A DNA stretch of 64,000 nucleotides from Tenebrio molitor (GCF_963966145.1 NC_091046.1:17174001-17238000); one strand, 5' to 3'; positions 33,723 to 46,563 are shown, counted from the stretch's first letter. Notes: generated by a model not told the origin, from the letters alone. Program-made: numbers and translations.

Positions 33723-34660
33723 TATTCTGTCCTAAGACTGGTAATAACCATTTCATAGAGTTGTAACAACTATCTTAAAAATCCTGAATTTATCAGAAAT
33801 GAATTAACGAGTTGAAGTAAATATCAAATCTAGAATCTGTATCCCACACACTAAAAAAGAACTGAGTCACACGACGTACGAGTACAATGACTACCTATAA
33901 GCAGGTCAGCTCAACAACCTTGATATCGTCTAGCAAGACGAACGATATTATATTCTAATAGGTGTAGTACCCACATTAAATTAATAAATACCTGTTAATA
34001 AGAATAAAAAATATTTTAAATTCTTGATTGTTTAATCATTTACTTATGTGATGTTTTTTAAGTACCGATTATTTATCTGACCACTTTACTAAGAATCAAT
34101 TAATACAGATGTGATAACTTATCTTAATTACCAAATTCTGTAAATATCAATTACCTACACGGAATAAATGAAACGCTTACATCGTTTTTCAAACAAAAAA
34201 AATTAATCAATTTATTTCAGTTTTTCTGTTTATTATTTACGGTCAAGATGCATACTATAATTTTAAAACTAATTTTAGCAACATTATAAACTGCAACAAT
34301 AATACGAGTAAATTAATATAAATTTCATAATTTCAATGCTACTCTGGATTATTAGACAGACGATACTCTGTGTTTCACCAACGAATGTAAATACATACAT
34401 AATTATGTAATATGAACAAGACTGCCAACAAACCAACACATTGTATTTCAAGCAAATATATCGTATGTTTAAATGGATTTTTAACGGAAAACGTTTTAAT
34501 ATTCTCATATGCAGGTGTTTCACAGGTTGTGCGACTGGTCTACGTAAGTAGGTACGTACTTTGTACTTTAGAAATGATATAAATTCAACTTTTTACATAA
34601 TATTGTTGTCGCCCTAACGGTTATCAATGATTTTAATGCAAGTTATTACAGGCAAATTAT
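33723..34660. other. AT-rich intergenic DNA
   Basis: No gene is recognised. The minus-strand 79-codon frame at 34284-34523 lacks any motif. Confidence 0.5.
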
Positions 34661-34661
34661 T

Positions 34662-35121
34662 ATACAGTGTGCCCACGAAAGTGGTGGCAGTTTTTACGCT
34701 GCTTACTAATAATACTCGTAGGTGGCACTATTCAATTTACGAATCAAATAAGTGTTGCAACGTTGCTTACTATTTACTACTTTATCATAGGATACAAGCA
34801 TATCAATCTTTCTTTTTTCTTTTTACTTTCTCAAATGTCATCATTCGTCACTATTTCGTTTCAAGCTGTTTGGCTATGGATTTAAGCTTGGAGCTATTGT
34901 TAAATGGTTCTACGTGGCATAGTCAGCATAATAGTGGACAATTTGAACATTTTAAATACATTTTTGAATGTCTAGGTGTTCATTATTTTTGATTTTTGTT
35001 TAACCTAATTTACAACGACACTGACAATGTTGTCATATATCAAAAATATTCTTTCTTAATTATAGTTCCATCTGGTGGAACTAATTGGAAAACTTGCCAC
35101 CCCTTCCCTGGGTACACTGTA
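34662..35121. mobile_element. MITE TACAGTGTGCCCACGAAAGT
   Basis: Inverted ends TACAGTGTGCCCACGAAAGT and the near complement ending 35121. The two plus-strand ORFs inside are shadows. Confidence 0.65.
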
Positions 35122-35123
35122 CA

Positions 35124-35350
35124 TACAGTTGGCTTCACAAAAAAACCGGGAAATGAAATTTGACCTAATGTGAATTGGAAATTTAATTTGTCAATTTATG
35201 TCAATTTGTGTCTGTTTGACAGTAGTATTTCTGACACATAAGTGCAGTTTTTTAACCTAAATTCTAAAAGGTCGTTTCAAACTATAAAAATTTAATAAAA
35301 TCTGACAGAACTTTTTCTAACAGTTCCCGTTTTTTTTGAAGCCAACCGTA
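35124..35350. mobile_element. MITE TACAGTTGGCTTCACAAAAA
   Basis: Inverted ends GTTGGCTTCA and AAAAAACCGGGAA with complement ending CCAACCGTA at 35350. It lies immediately beside the preceding MITE. Confidence 0.7.
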
Positions 35351-36440
35351 TAAGTTTTATTGGAGATACATACAAGTATAATAATAATAATTCTGCGAAG
35401 TGGATTGATTGATGCGACGTTTGTATTGTACGTCAAAATTAAATATAAAATACAATAAAGCATGACTATACTTGCAAAAAATGTTATCACTATTTCGTCA
35501 GAGGTATTTACTTATAAGTAGTGATCATGAGGAAATTTACAGCTTAGATCGTATAAAAACTGAATCATTTTACAATCAGAACGGCCTTCAGTTTTACAAT
35601 TCCCATGAAGATGTATTGATTTTAATTTTACAGTTTTCGTAGAATCATACAAATACAAATTTGTATTTATTAATACAAATATAATATTATATTTATGTAT
35701 ATATAATATGAGTACATATATACATAAGATGTTAATTTCTGGCCTGACGAATTTATCATTATGTTATTATATCAGAATTTCTACAGTCTAAAACATATTA
35801 TTTATTATTTAGGCTATCGATCGATAACTGTATTAATATAAAATCGTTAAACGAAACCTTCGAAGGGATCTATACATTGTATCATCATTTATCAAGATAA
35901 AGAACGATAAGACCTTATCACAAATACTATTCGTGCAGTTACATACTGAACAATATTCTCTTAGAGAAATGTGCACACAGAGTGAACAAATGCTTTACAT
36001 TTATTAACAGTGATCTAACTTGGTAAGTTATTTTTTAAACACTTATAATAATTAATAACTATTAGTTGATTAGTTGTGCACCTAAAGCAATTGCATAAAT
36101 CTTGTTGTACAGAAATGAATTACTGTAGTTCCTCATAATGTTTTACTTTCATTAATGTCAGCTTCACATTGGTTTCTTTTATTCTGTTTTGAGGTGTAAT
36201 GTAATAATGATAGACATTCCAGTAATTCCACCGATAATGCATAACAATATGATAACATTGTTAGCTAATGCAAAGTGATATCGGCACGTTTGTAAGAAAT
36301 TGATCGATAACACATTAATACAATTAATCACATGCATACTGTGCTCATTTTACAGTTTTCAATTTCTTGTTAGTAAAAGCATTTCATATTTGAGTAAGTT
36401 CTTATTTAAATGTTAAAATATTGAAAGATCAAAATGTATG
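35351..36440. other. AT-rich intergenic DNA
   Basis: No coding region is recognised. A palindromic TATATATAATA patch lies at 35640-35720. Confidence 0.5.
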
Positions 36441-36680
36441 TACTGCCGCGAGCAAAAAAAACTGGTCGTCAAAATCATGTTTTGACACAACAGAAAATGT
36501 TCCATTGTAAAACGGTCGTAACCTATCAATCCTATCATCATGTTGTATGACGTTATTTGTCATTTTTTCTCTTTTTTTGACACTTTATTGACATGGACAT
36601 AATCAGGTAGGGAAAAAATTTTAATTTGTGGCAATCTAACGAAATTTTCAAATGACCTGAATTTTTTGCTAGCGACAGTA
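36441..36680. mobile_element. MITE TACTGCCGCGAGCAAAAAAA
   Basis: The left end pairs with TTTTTTGCTAGCGACAGTA at the right. The style is like the TACTATTGCGGGCAAAAAA family. Confidence 0.55.
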
Positions 36681-37261
36681 AGTTTGTTAGTCCAAAAATT
36701 CAGAACGAAGGCGTTGCGATATTGAATTATATACCTAATACACCTAATACACAGGAATTAAAATTTAAAATCTCTTGCTTTAAAACATTGTAATTACAGT
36801 ATGTACGGTGCACGATACAATATGCAGGTAAATGTAAAATCAATTTCAATATGTGTACAATTTTGTTACGCAACAGTGATAAAAATCACATAGTGAAGTA
36901 TGGATTTTCAAAATTTGTTTTTGGGTAAATTTATTATTTGCTTAACTCAGTTTTTAAGTTTGTATCTCAATGTGGTCTACATATATTTATTGTGTAGGTA
37001 CCTAATCTGTTTTTATATATATTCTTGGAGTTTAAAAAGTACAGTAGGTATATGAAAAGGTTATTTTGCAACAAAGTAGTTACGTAAGTAATGATGATAG
37101 CAAAGATAATTTAGAGAATTACCTCACAAAGTGGATAAATTTTGTTAAAACGCAAAATAAATAAGCATTAATAAAAGTAGATTTTAGCTTATCGCACGAT
37201 TGTTGTTAACCCAACGATATAGCTACATTACTTAGAGAAATGTGAAAATATAAATTTTTGA

Positions 37262-37480
37262 TTAAAAAAATGTTTGTTCGACTCTTTCAGAAATTGAGAA
37301 TTTTCTCCTGTGTGAACGAATTTTGATAAATGTCACAGCTTCTCAAAATATAACGTCAAGCTAATTTTAAAGATTTTAAGCGATTTGGAGCCTTATTTAA
37401 GGGGCTCGTCGAACAAAATAACGTTGTATTCAACTCGTTCGTGTGTAAATTGGGCTTTTACTCGTTAAATTAACTACTAT
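37262..37480. repeat. Dispersed repeat R1, copy 3
   Basis: Starts TTTGTTCGACTCTTTCAG, has GGGCTCGTCGAACAAAATAA, and ends in the ACTCGTTCGTGTGTAAATTG tail. Confidence 0.6.
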
Positions 37481-37912
37481 TTTTACACGACCTCTATATA
37501 ATGACTAATGAGCAACTTTACTCCCTGATTGTATGGAATAAAGTGGCTCTTTTTTCCCCTTGGGCAAAAAAACATAGCCAACTCGAGCTTGTAATGATCT
37601 GAATACATTATTTTTTCCGCGAAATATTCGAACCTGCGCAAAACGGTAACAAATGTGGTCGTTCGTGATCGTCATCGAAGCGGAGGAGCCCTACGTTGTG
37701 TTTTTATTTTGGCGGAAAAGGTTCGGAATGCAAACGATGAGGGTTGGAAGTTGGAAGAGTACCGCAAATAAAACACACATGTGAGGGACGCAAAATACCT
37801 TTTATTAAAAATGCCTGTAATAACTTCGATGAAAAAAAAATTGGAAACAATACAAAAGGACACAAATTAAGTTTAACGGAGTACAAGAAATTAACTAGTT
37901 GAGTACTATTGC

Positions 37913-38269
37913 GGGCAAAAAAAGTGGGACATCAACGTCATTGTCTTGACTTTTAATATGAAATAACCCTTATCTGATTCTAACCCTACTTTGAATTGTC
38001 ATTAAGTATTGGAGATTGTAGGGAATAAGTGTAAGTAAGCACGTAGTTATTTAACGCAAAGTCCCAATCAAAATCTACCTTTATCAAAAGAAGAGGGCAT
38101 TTGGAAAAGGAAAATAGGAGTATAAAGTAAAATTTTAAACTGTCAGCTAGAATAGTGTCAAATTTCTATGACAATAATCAAAGGCAAAATGACAATAAAG
38201 CTAAAACTACACTGAATTTTTCAAAACTGACAGAAGTTTGACGTCCCACTTTTTTTGCTCGCAATAGTA
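37913..38269. mobile_element. MITE TACTATTGCGGGCAAAAAAA, copy 3 (inverted)
   Basis: Full ends on both sides. The interior is the complement of copy 2. Confidence 0.8.
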
Positions 38270-39404
38270 CATTACAAAGATAAACGACAAGATGAATGCA
38301 GCAACATTTAAAATAACAGAAAACGGGTACATGACGGACAAAATGACAGGAGAATAATCTGAATCATCTTGAGATCAAGCGACGTTTATAGATATTCGGG
38401 GTATTAATGAACGTCAGACTATTTCACCGACCAAGCAAGAGTGACAGAGCGTCTCGGGGTCACTAAACCGCATAAGCAAAGATTTAGATCCACCGTCCCC
38501 AACCAACCGTTTCCCGACAAATCCCGAAGTCTCTATAATCTCGACGGGGGCTTCACGTCAACATCCCGGAGCCGCGTAAGCAAAGACTTAGGTCCGCCTC
38601 CGCTAACGGCTCTACATAACCGTCGCCCCCACAGACATTTGACTAAACATCCCCCCGACCTCCTGAATGTCACCTAGCGCCCATAGGATCGCACTTACAA
38701 CATTTTAACTTTTACTGACAATGATCAAATAAAAGAGAACCAAGTGAAACATTAAACAATGATCAAATAAAAGAAAACAAAGCGCAAAGTTAAACAACGA
38801 TAAAATAAAACCGCTTCAAATGGTATAAATATCAGTAAGCAACATAAATAACGCGTACGATAATCGCTGGCAATGCTACACGAAAAATGGCGGATCGAGT
38901 GCCGTTAGAAAATGTTAGCGAAAGAAAAACAAAATGAACGCACGTGATTCGGACGACGGCTACTAATTTTGGAAAGTAACAGATTGTTTGAAAAATGAAC
39001 CTCCCAGGAGGAACTTAGGGATAACGCTTAAAATGAACAAATGGGCGCTTCTCTAAAGAAACAGCATGCAACAAATAATAGCTACAACATACCCTTACCA
39101 CGTGGTCCTGGTCCCACAAAAAACAAAAAGACAACGAACGTGGGAACCCGGGTGGATTAAAAAAACGTCGGATTCCTCACGGGGACACAAAATATCTACT
39201 CGGGACGGTAGTGCAATTGATTCAGATTTAACTTACAAATTTTGAAATATGGATCGCTCTTCGCACGGTGTGTTCGTTTCGAAAAACCAAACAAAAGCCA
39301 ACTACCCCCTTCAACCACGCGCGCGAGAGACCGCTTCACCCCCGCTATATTTCCGCTCTCCCCAGGATTGTCACCCCATCCCTTAGTTCCTACCCTAGCC
39401 GCTA

Positions 39405-39835
39405 GTACCTTCCAAGGAGGTTAAAGTGAAAGCCAGTTTGAAAAAGTGATGCCACCCGCCAAATCGTGCAGAGCCATAAAAGGTTGCACAGATGCATTTA
39501 TTGTAATTTGTAACATAAAGTACATGAAAAAAATTAACAAAAATAAAAGAAGTAAATTTATAATTCAGAAAAAACTATAAGTACATGACGGGGCGCACTG
39601 GAGCATTTGTTGTAACGTAAAAACGCTTAACACCTTGTTGCGAGGGTTAAAGGAACGCCACTGGCGCCAAAGCGATGCGATACCCGGTGGGCCGTTCAAG
39701 GACGTTCGCGGTCATAAAAGGTTGCTGGAGAAGGAACGATTGGCATCACTTTCAGTACCACGCTTTCAGTGCATCATACCAGCATAGGGCGCTTTCCCTC
39801 CTCTTACTTTAACCTCCTTGGTACCTTCACATTTG
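39405..39835. repeat. Inverted-repeat segment GGTACCTTCCAAGGAGG
   Basis: AAGGAGGTTAAAGT at 39414 is mirrored by ACTTTAACCTCCTTGGTACC at 39809. CATAAAAGGTTGC occurs twice in direct orientation (39475 and 39714). It is non-coding. Confidence 0.45.
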
Positions 39836-40727
39836 GCGCGCTATTGTGGCGGTACCAGGAATTTAAATTTTAAATTTTAAACTGGGTCACTACAAGCTTT
39901 TAGTCAACTTTTCACCCTTGGGCAAAAAAGCATAGCAAATTCAACCTTTTATGATACATATTAATTTTTTTTACTCGAGATGCAGTTCGTAGTCCGAAGG
40001 CGAAGCTCGAGGATCCTACAAGGCACCGACGGTAACAATCCTGCACTTCCGAGGTGCAGATACTATTTTTTGCACGACCCAAAAATTGCAATTGAAAAAA
40101 CCGAAAAGTTAAAAATTATTTTTGACTGTCAACATAACACTTAAACTTAACCTAACAGTTAAAAATATTTTTTTAACTTTTTTCAATTAAAATCGTGGGT
40201 CAGGAGTTAATGAGGGTAAAAATACCCTCAGTGCTTTGTAGAACTTTCGGGCTAAGTCCGGTAGGTGTTTTTTACCGACATTTCCAGGCTCTGATACTGT
40301 CACAAGTTATTATAACTCACCTACAGGACTCAAATTGATAATGTAATCATTTAATCAAACATCTACCGGACAGTATGAAATAAAAAATTAACTTGTACTA
40401 CAAAGTGTTGATGTGGTTTTATTTATTTATAGGTACACCTACGTAAGTAAAGATATTAAAAATATTAGATTGTGATTCATGATTCATTCTAGATATTCAT
40501 CAGCCACTTTGAAATCAAATATTCAAATTGATTAGGAGTATTTTCAAGAGTGTCACAAATATTTTTTTTGTTTGTCGTTTATTTGAATCTGGTACAGGGA
40601 GAGAGTAGACTTTTTGGACGTTAAAACTGAGCTAGAACAAAAATTTTGCATCTATCTTCACTACTCAAGTTTTTTGACAAAAAAAAATGTTTGCTGCTAT
40701 TTTAAATTTATTTTTTATCTGAACCCT

Positions 40728-40845
40728 CCACCACCCGGCGGCACGGCAATTTTGCCGGAGTACATACATTATTACGGATATTACTATCAAGTAATAGTGC
40801 AGTGCTAATCAACATCATTACCGGCGTCTCGCCTTCACATTTTGA
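40728..40845. repeat. Dispersed short repeat CACCCGGCGG, copy 2
   Basis: Same as 23628-23732, but with an additional CACGGCAATTTTGCCGG hairpin after CACCCGGCGG. Confidence 0.55.
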
Positions 40846-40849
40846 CTTT

Positions 40850-41470
40850 TATAGTTTTATTGTCGATGGTATTTGTACAAAGAAACCTTGTCGAAATAAA
40901 TATTTACAAAAAAATTTGAAATGTCGACAAAAGACCGTAGAAATTTAATTCAATGTTCAAGAAACAACAAAGAAATATAACGGAGTTAGCGCAAAAATAT
41001 ACCTTATTCATTTTCTTACGATTATTGCCGATTTTAAATCAAAATTTATTTAGATGTGTCGTATTTTAACATTTTTTTCCAAAACACTCTTCTGTTTGCC
41101 ACAGAATATCCGACAAACAAAACATTAAACACAACAAATAAAATTTTCATGAAAAAAAAAATAATTTTTTAGAAAAAATTTTGTTATGAAAAATTGCCAA
41201 AATTTGAAAAGCATTTTGAATTAGTATCTCGTATTGTCAAATTAAATCTTTTAACACGTAAATCAATCGACAAAAACACAACAAGGAAGTAGCGCAAATT
41301 TTCTAATAATTTATTTAAACAAAACAATTCGGTTGCCATGGTGACCATAGCACTCCCGATCATTGAAAATATCCCAATTTAACTATAATAAAGAAAAATA
41401 AGCACAAATATAATTTCAAGATCATTTATTAAAGAAATCATAATGAGTCGTTTTTTGTGCCGGTCACTAT
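40850..41470. other. AT-rich intergenic DNA
   Basis: I see nothing coding; A-rich runs only. Confidence 0.5.
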
Positions 41471-42482
41471 ATACAGAGTGATCACAAAAAACCGCCCCAG
41501 CTTATATCTTTCTTATTTGACATCCGATTTCAACGAGTAATACATCAAATTAAAGGGTTTAAAAAGTACTATAAACTGAATATAAAATGTTGCCCTTAGC
41601 AACCCTCCCTTGCAAGGGTCAAGGGTCAACTTTATTTTTTTTAATGGCAACATACGATTTTTTTGGTACAGTTAGATTCATTATGTTTTTCTGAGTTCAA
41701 AAATATAGCACACCCTGTATATTTAAATCTCATTCTAATTTCTAATTCTAATAGGAATAAGTAGAACTTTATTCGTAACAGGCTATGAATTACTTATGAA
41801 GACATTTTTGTAGTCATGGAAACAATATTTATTAAGTAATACAAACAATAAAACAACAATTTTTTTTTTTCAACTGATCTGTTCAAATTGAGCACCATTT
41901 TGTTCGAGACAATTCGCGTGGCATTCAGAAGGCTTTCAGGTGGCGTTTCTCTGCAAGTAGTAATTTCTATTATTTCCGAAATATGCTTGCAACATATCCA
42001 CAATTTCATTATTGTTAATTTTATTTCACAACACGAAATTGGAGAAAAAAAATTAAACAAAAATCACGACAAATAAAGTTTATTTTCAAAATAAATGTTT
42101 ATTTTTTTTGTGTTTCCATGGCTACAAGAATATCTTAAGTAATTCATGGCCTGTTACGAGTAAAGTTCTACTTATTCCTAATGATTTGTAATTGAATTTT
42201 ATTTATTTCTTATGTTAGAATAACATTTAAATATACCGGGTGTGCTATATTTTTTAACTTAGAAAAACATAATGAATCTAACTGTACCAAAAAAATTATA
42301 TGTTGCTATTTAAAAAAATTAAGTTGACCTTGGACCCTTGTAAGATAGGGTTGCTAAGGGTAACATTTTATATCCAGTTTATAGTACTTTTTGTACCCTT
42401 TAATTTGATGTACCGCTTGTTGAAATCGGATTTCAAATAAGAAAGATATAAGCTGGGGCGTTTTTTTGTGATCACTCTGTAT
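41471..42482. mobile_element. Foldback with ~250-bp arms, nested element inside
   Basis: Arms pair from ACAGAGTGATCACAAAAAAC (41474) through GCTTATATCTTTCTTATTTG and TTAGATTCATTATGTTTTTC to the start of the inner element. The inner element (41745-42190) has its own arms with GGAATAAGTAGAACTTTA. Confidence 0.8.
41790..42065 (-). pseudogene. Internally deleted transposase fragment
   Basis: On the minus strand a short frame joins an N-terminal-looking EIVDMLQAYFGNNRNYYLQR to a C-terminal-looking ECHANCLEQNGAQFEQ. These resemble the two ends of an insect DDE transposase frame with the middle removed. The family assignment is tentative. Confidence 0.4.
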
Positions 42483-42492
42483 TAATAATTTA

Positions 42493-42608
42493 TTATACGA
42501 GTTTTATAAGACACTATTTTGTCGCACGCGTTTTTTAGAGCACGACGAGCGCAGCGACAAGTGCTATACTTAAACCAAACAAGTGCGACAAAATAGCTTA
42601 TAAAACGA
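42493..42608. repeat. Foldback GTTTTATAAGACACTATTTT
   Basis: Arms TATTTTGTCGCAC and GTGCGACAAAATA plus TTATAAAACGAG close a 116-bp hairpin. Confidence 0.7.
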
Positions 42609-42609
42609 G

Positions 42610-44049
42610 TGCAATACAATATTTATTCTATTTTGCCCCTATTTTAAATTTTAAATAAAAAAAAAGTTCAAAACATAATGCTAGGAAAATTAATTTGGCA
42701 GATATGAAGGGTTGGTAACACTCGTAACTAGACGAACAATTACAAGTTTTGAATTTAAAGTGTCGTGAAGTGCAGTGATCACCTAGGAACTACTCACTGT
42801 GAGTCACTGCCAACATTAAAAATGTAAGTATGTAAATGTTCATGAAACCCGTATCGAAAAGAACTCCTTTTCGAAACCCGTTTGAGTGTTATGCTGACTG
42901 TGTTACCTTGGTTTTCCAAGTCGTAACATTATTGATAACAATTTTCTTTATTATTACTCATATTCATGGATGGAAAACGGCATTATTTTTTATTTAATAA
43001 TCATTTAATAAATAAGAACTATTGCCGTTTTCTGTTTTTATAGTATACATTAGTAGATTTTGTGACTCATTGGTGGCAAAAATGTGTTGTTTCAAAAAGT
43101 TTTATCAAACATATTGAGTAACACTTGATAAGAAATACATAATATGGTGACAACTTAACAACTACTGTCTGTCCTACATTGAGATTACGCCAGGTTATTT
43201 TAGTTTAATCAAATAGGTTTTTGAATTGTTTTATAAATTACAAGCAACTCCACTATTTTTTGAAATATGTTAGAAATTATTATTTAAAAAACGTACGGAA
43301 AATATTTTGTAATTAACACTGTTAAACATAAATGTCTCATTTTATGATAATACTTTCTTTTTAAACGTGACAATATCTAACCAAATTTTCATGTAAGTAA
43401 CTGTATTCGAAAATTTTCATGGGAGGATCTTATGTCCTTATTTTATAGGTTCTTCTCGTCATAATTTCTTTCAGCTGCCCTCCTTTAAATAACGACCCCA
43501 TTTCTATCAGTTCAATAATGTCACGGTCAGAATAGATTTTCTTACATATTATCTATCTGATGTTATTATTTAATTGGTAATTTAATCGATAAAGGAACAG
43601 ACAAAAAACTAAAACGTAGATTGATCGACAATAATTGTAGGTTCAAATATACAAGTATATTTAGGTATCCACATGAATGAGACTATAATGATAATGCCAC
43701 TAGCTTTTTCGTATTCTTTTGATCGGGATTAACTTTAATAGAAAAGCAATAATCATACTGCATGCATACTGAATATTTAATACTGCAAGATCTCAATTAT
43801 TGCTCAACAATTCGCTTTGTCATCAACGCTATGTACATTTATTATTATTACTCACAGCTCTCAATTAAAAAGTGTACATTACCAATGCATACAATGTTTC
43901 TCGTTTTTATTTCATTCTCATTACTCATTAGGATTATTCTTATCTTTGTTTATGGGTTAAATTTGCTTTTCCATATATTTTTATCTCTTTAAAGTTTTCT
44001 CATACTTAACATTGTTAAATACATATAGGGAAAATGAATTTCTGGATTA
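42610..44049. other. AT-rich intergenic DNA
   Basis: There is no gene. A short hairpin around TTTCGAAACCCG lies at 42840-42890. Confidence 0.5.
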
Positions 44050-44791
44050 GTACAAAGTGTCTATAAAAAACCCTAGATAAATCAAGAATCCTGTGGAATT
44101 CGAATATATAGTTTGTCTCAATTCTAAACTTCCACCACCTGTTGAATTACGTTGGCAAAATAAAAATATTTCTAAATTGGGGATTCTTGTAACCAAAGTT
44201 GGCAATATAATTATTTTATAAACATGATTCGAAAACAGTAAAATTAGTTCATTAGTTTATTTTGCTTTTAGAATTGGATTTTCTACCTACTTAATTACTG
44301 CATTTTAAAAAAGGTTTTCGTTCTTATCCTTTATTCTAAAATTTTGAGTTGTAAAAACGGAAATTAACAGATAACCTAACAAATATAATCTGACGCATTT
44401 TTCACCAAACAGTGTTGTCGGTTGTATTTTCAACGTAGAATGCAGTGTTGGTGGAAATTTAGAATTGAGACAGACTATACCTATTTGATTTTTGCCACTC
44501 TGTAGCATATTGTGGTACCAAATAAAAAAATAGAAGCTATGTAAGTCCATTAATGACAGGTTTTTAATTCTAATAAAGATTGTTGTAAGATAAAAAGTAA
44601 TTAGAATATAGAAAAACTGAAGAAAAACACAAGCAAAACAACTAAGACGTCCAACTCACAACTGACGCTAATATTTAATAATTTGACATTTTGACATTTG
44701 ACAGCTTCAACGCTTCGACATAGTTCGACACAGGCTCTGACAATAATTCCACATGATTCTTGATATACGTTCTTTTATAGACACATTGTAT
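44050..44791. mobile_element. MITE TACAAAGTGTCTATAAAAAA with nested MITE
   Basis: Outer arms pair with TATAGACACATTGTA (ending 44790). The inner pair 44108-44483 shares TATAGTTTGTCTCAATTCTA and CTTCCACC. Confidence 0.65.
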
Positions 44792-44879
44792 TATTTTAGT
44801 AAGTACTCGTAACTACAGGCTCATTATAAATTATTGTATAGTCGAATATGCCGATGTTATGACATTTTTGCCGCTCTAC

Positions 44880-45056
44880 AGGTATCGAATGATCAAATTA
44901 ATTTGTAGTCGAGTCACCCATGGATGTGATTCCGTATGTCTTTTTCGATTGATATGTCGAGATCTAACCTGTGTTTCAAGCTGTGTTTATTGCAGCGTGG
45001 AGTTCAAGTAACGCCATACGATTTCGGATTCATGGACAAATTAATTTGATCGCTCT
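44880..45056. mobile_element. MITE ATCAAATTAATTTGT, copy 2
   Basis: Arms GATCAAATTAATTTGTAGTC and complement. It shares TATTGCAGCGTGGAGTTCAA with 32972-33168. Confidence 0.65.
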
Positions 45057-45356
45057 TTATTTCACGAATGATAATGAGCCCGGTGAAATTGATAATGCAA
45101 CCCACAATACGATTCCAAAGTTAACGTGGCTATTTTAAATATCAAATGAAATTATGAAATTATGAAATCATGATGGCTTTGCTTCCAATAATTTTATTTG
45201 TCACAACTAACATTTAGGAAAAAGTTAAAATACGACGATTAAAATATATTCCGTATTCGAATGATCAGAAAATAGACATGATCGTAGTTTATAGCGCATG
45301 TAATAAAAATGTTTCTGCTGTTGCACGTTTAGCCAGACAATAAACATTTTCCCAAA

Positions 45357-45500
45357 AAATTTTGATAAATGTCAGCTTGTCAAAACGAAACGTCAAACTA
45401 ATTTTAAAGATTTTAAGCGAATTGGGGGTTTTAAGGAGCTCGTCGAACAAAAAAACGTTGTGTGTAAATTGGGCTTTTTTTGCACTCGTTGACTACTATT
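45357..45500. repeat. Dispersed repeat R1, copy 4 (truncated)
   Basis: Begins at TTTTGATAAATGTCAGCTTG, so the left GTTCGAC end is missing. The GAGCTCGTCGAACAAAAAAA motif is present. Confidence 0.55.
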
Positions 45501-45646
45501 TTGATATTAAAATTTTAAAATTAAGTCACGTATCACATTCTTATTAAAAATGTGTTTTGTAGAAATTTTATTCCTAAATTGCAATTTCACTTCTACCTTG
45601 CATTCAACTTTAGAAATGGATACCGGAGGACCGTCCGTCGAAAGGA

Positions 45647-45853
45647 TACAGTGGCGGCCTAATCTAGTTTACTGGATATTTTTAATATTTGATACTGTAA
45701 GCGTTATGTCATGAACTCATGTCACCCATGTCATCGTTGAGCAAATTCAACACACTGTCACAACCGAAATTGATATGTCAATGACATTGTCAAAGTGACA
45801 AACAATTTACAATAGAAAAATCTTGGTGTTTCCAAATTAATGGCCGCCACTGT
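45647..45853. mobile_element. MITE TACAGTGGCGGCC
   Basis: Left TACAGTGGCGGCCTAATCT and right ATTAATGGCCGCCACTGTA are inverted. The interior is non-coding. Confidence 0.7.
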
Positions 45854-45863
45854 ACATGGTACC

Positions 45864-46202
45864 TACTATTGCGGGCAAAAAAAGTGTGACAATTTCTGTC
45901 AGTTCAAGCTTTATTGTCATTTTTTTTGACACTATTCTAGCTGACAGTTTAAAAATTTATTTTATACTCCTATTTTCCTTTTCCAAATGCCCTCTTCTTT
46001 TAATAAAGGTGGATTTTGATTGGGACTTTGCATTAAATAAATATTCACTACGTGCTTACTTACAATCATTCCCTACAACCTACAATACTTAATGACAACG
46101 TCAATCAATTCAATGTAGGGTTAGAATCAGATAAGGGTTATTTCACATTAAAAGTCAAGACAATGACGTTGATGTTCCACTTTTTTTTGCCCGCAATATT
46201 AC
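45864..46202. mobile_element. MITE TACTATTGCGGGCAAAAAAA, copy 4
   Basis: Full right end and near-full left end. A short deletion lies after GTGTGACAATTTCTGTCAG. Confidence 0.8.
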
Positions 46203-46563
46203 TATGGCGGACAATAAATTTAGGCCGGCAAATTTCTGACATTTCAAAAAAGTCAATGCAAGCGACCATTTATTGTCATTATGACTGATGTGTCAGTTTG
46301 TCAAAGTGAAGGTTTTCAAGCTGTTTGGCGTTTCCTTCACCCTTTTCGTAACTTACAGATCATGACGCACTAGCATAACTGATTTGTAGTAGCACTTCTC
46401 TCTGGTGCACGCTTCTTTTGCCAATCTTAATTTTGATTATCGCTGTCACGATGACAAGAATGACAAAAATCGAAAATGGGGTTAGTTGAACATAATGCCA
46501 GCTTCACATTTTGATGTCAAGCCAATGACAGGCCGGCCTAAATTTATTGTCCGCATTGTATTG
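46201..46563. mobile_element. MITE TACTATGGCGGACAATAAAT
   Basis: The right arm CCTAAATTTATTGTCCGC mirrors the left. It abuts the preceding MITE. Confidence 0.7.

Larger units (their letters stand above)
37540..40020. repeat. Possible old element bounded by direct repeats
   Basis: 37555-37700 and 39915-40020 share CCCTTGGGCAAAAAA, CATAGC, ATGATNTGAATAC-ATT and GAAGC-GAGGA-CCTAC in the same orientation. These could be diverged LTRs. The central 38330-39400 is GC-richer, non-coding and has a near-duplicated segment (AAGCAAAGATTTAGATCC and AAGCAAAGACTTAGGTCC). A MITE copy (37913-38269) is inserted. There is no pol-like ORF. Confidence 0.3.
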
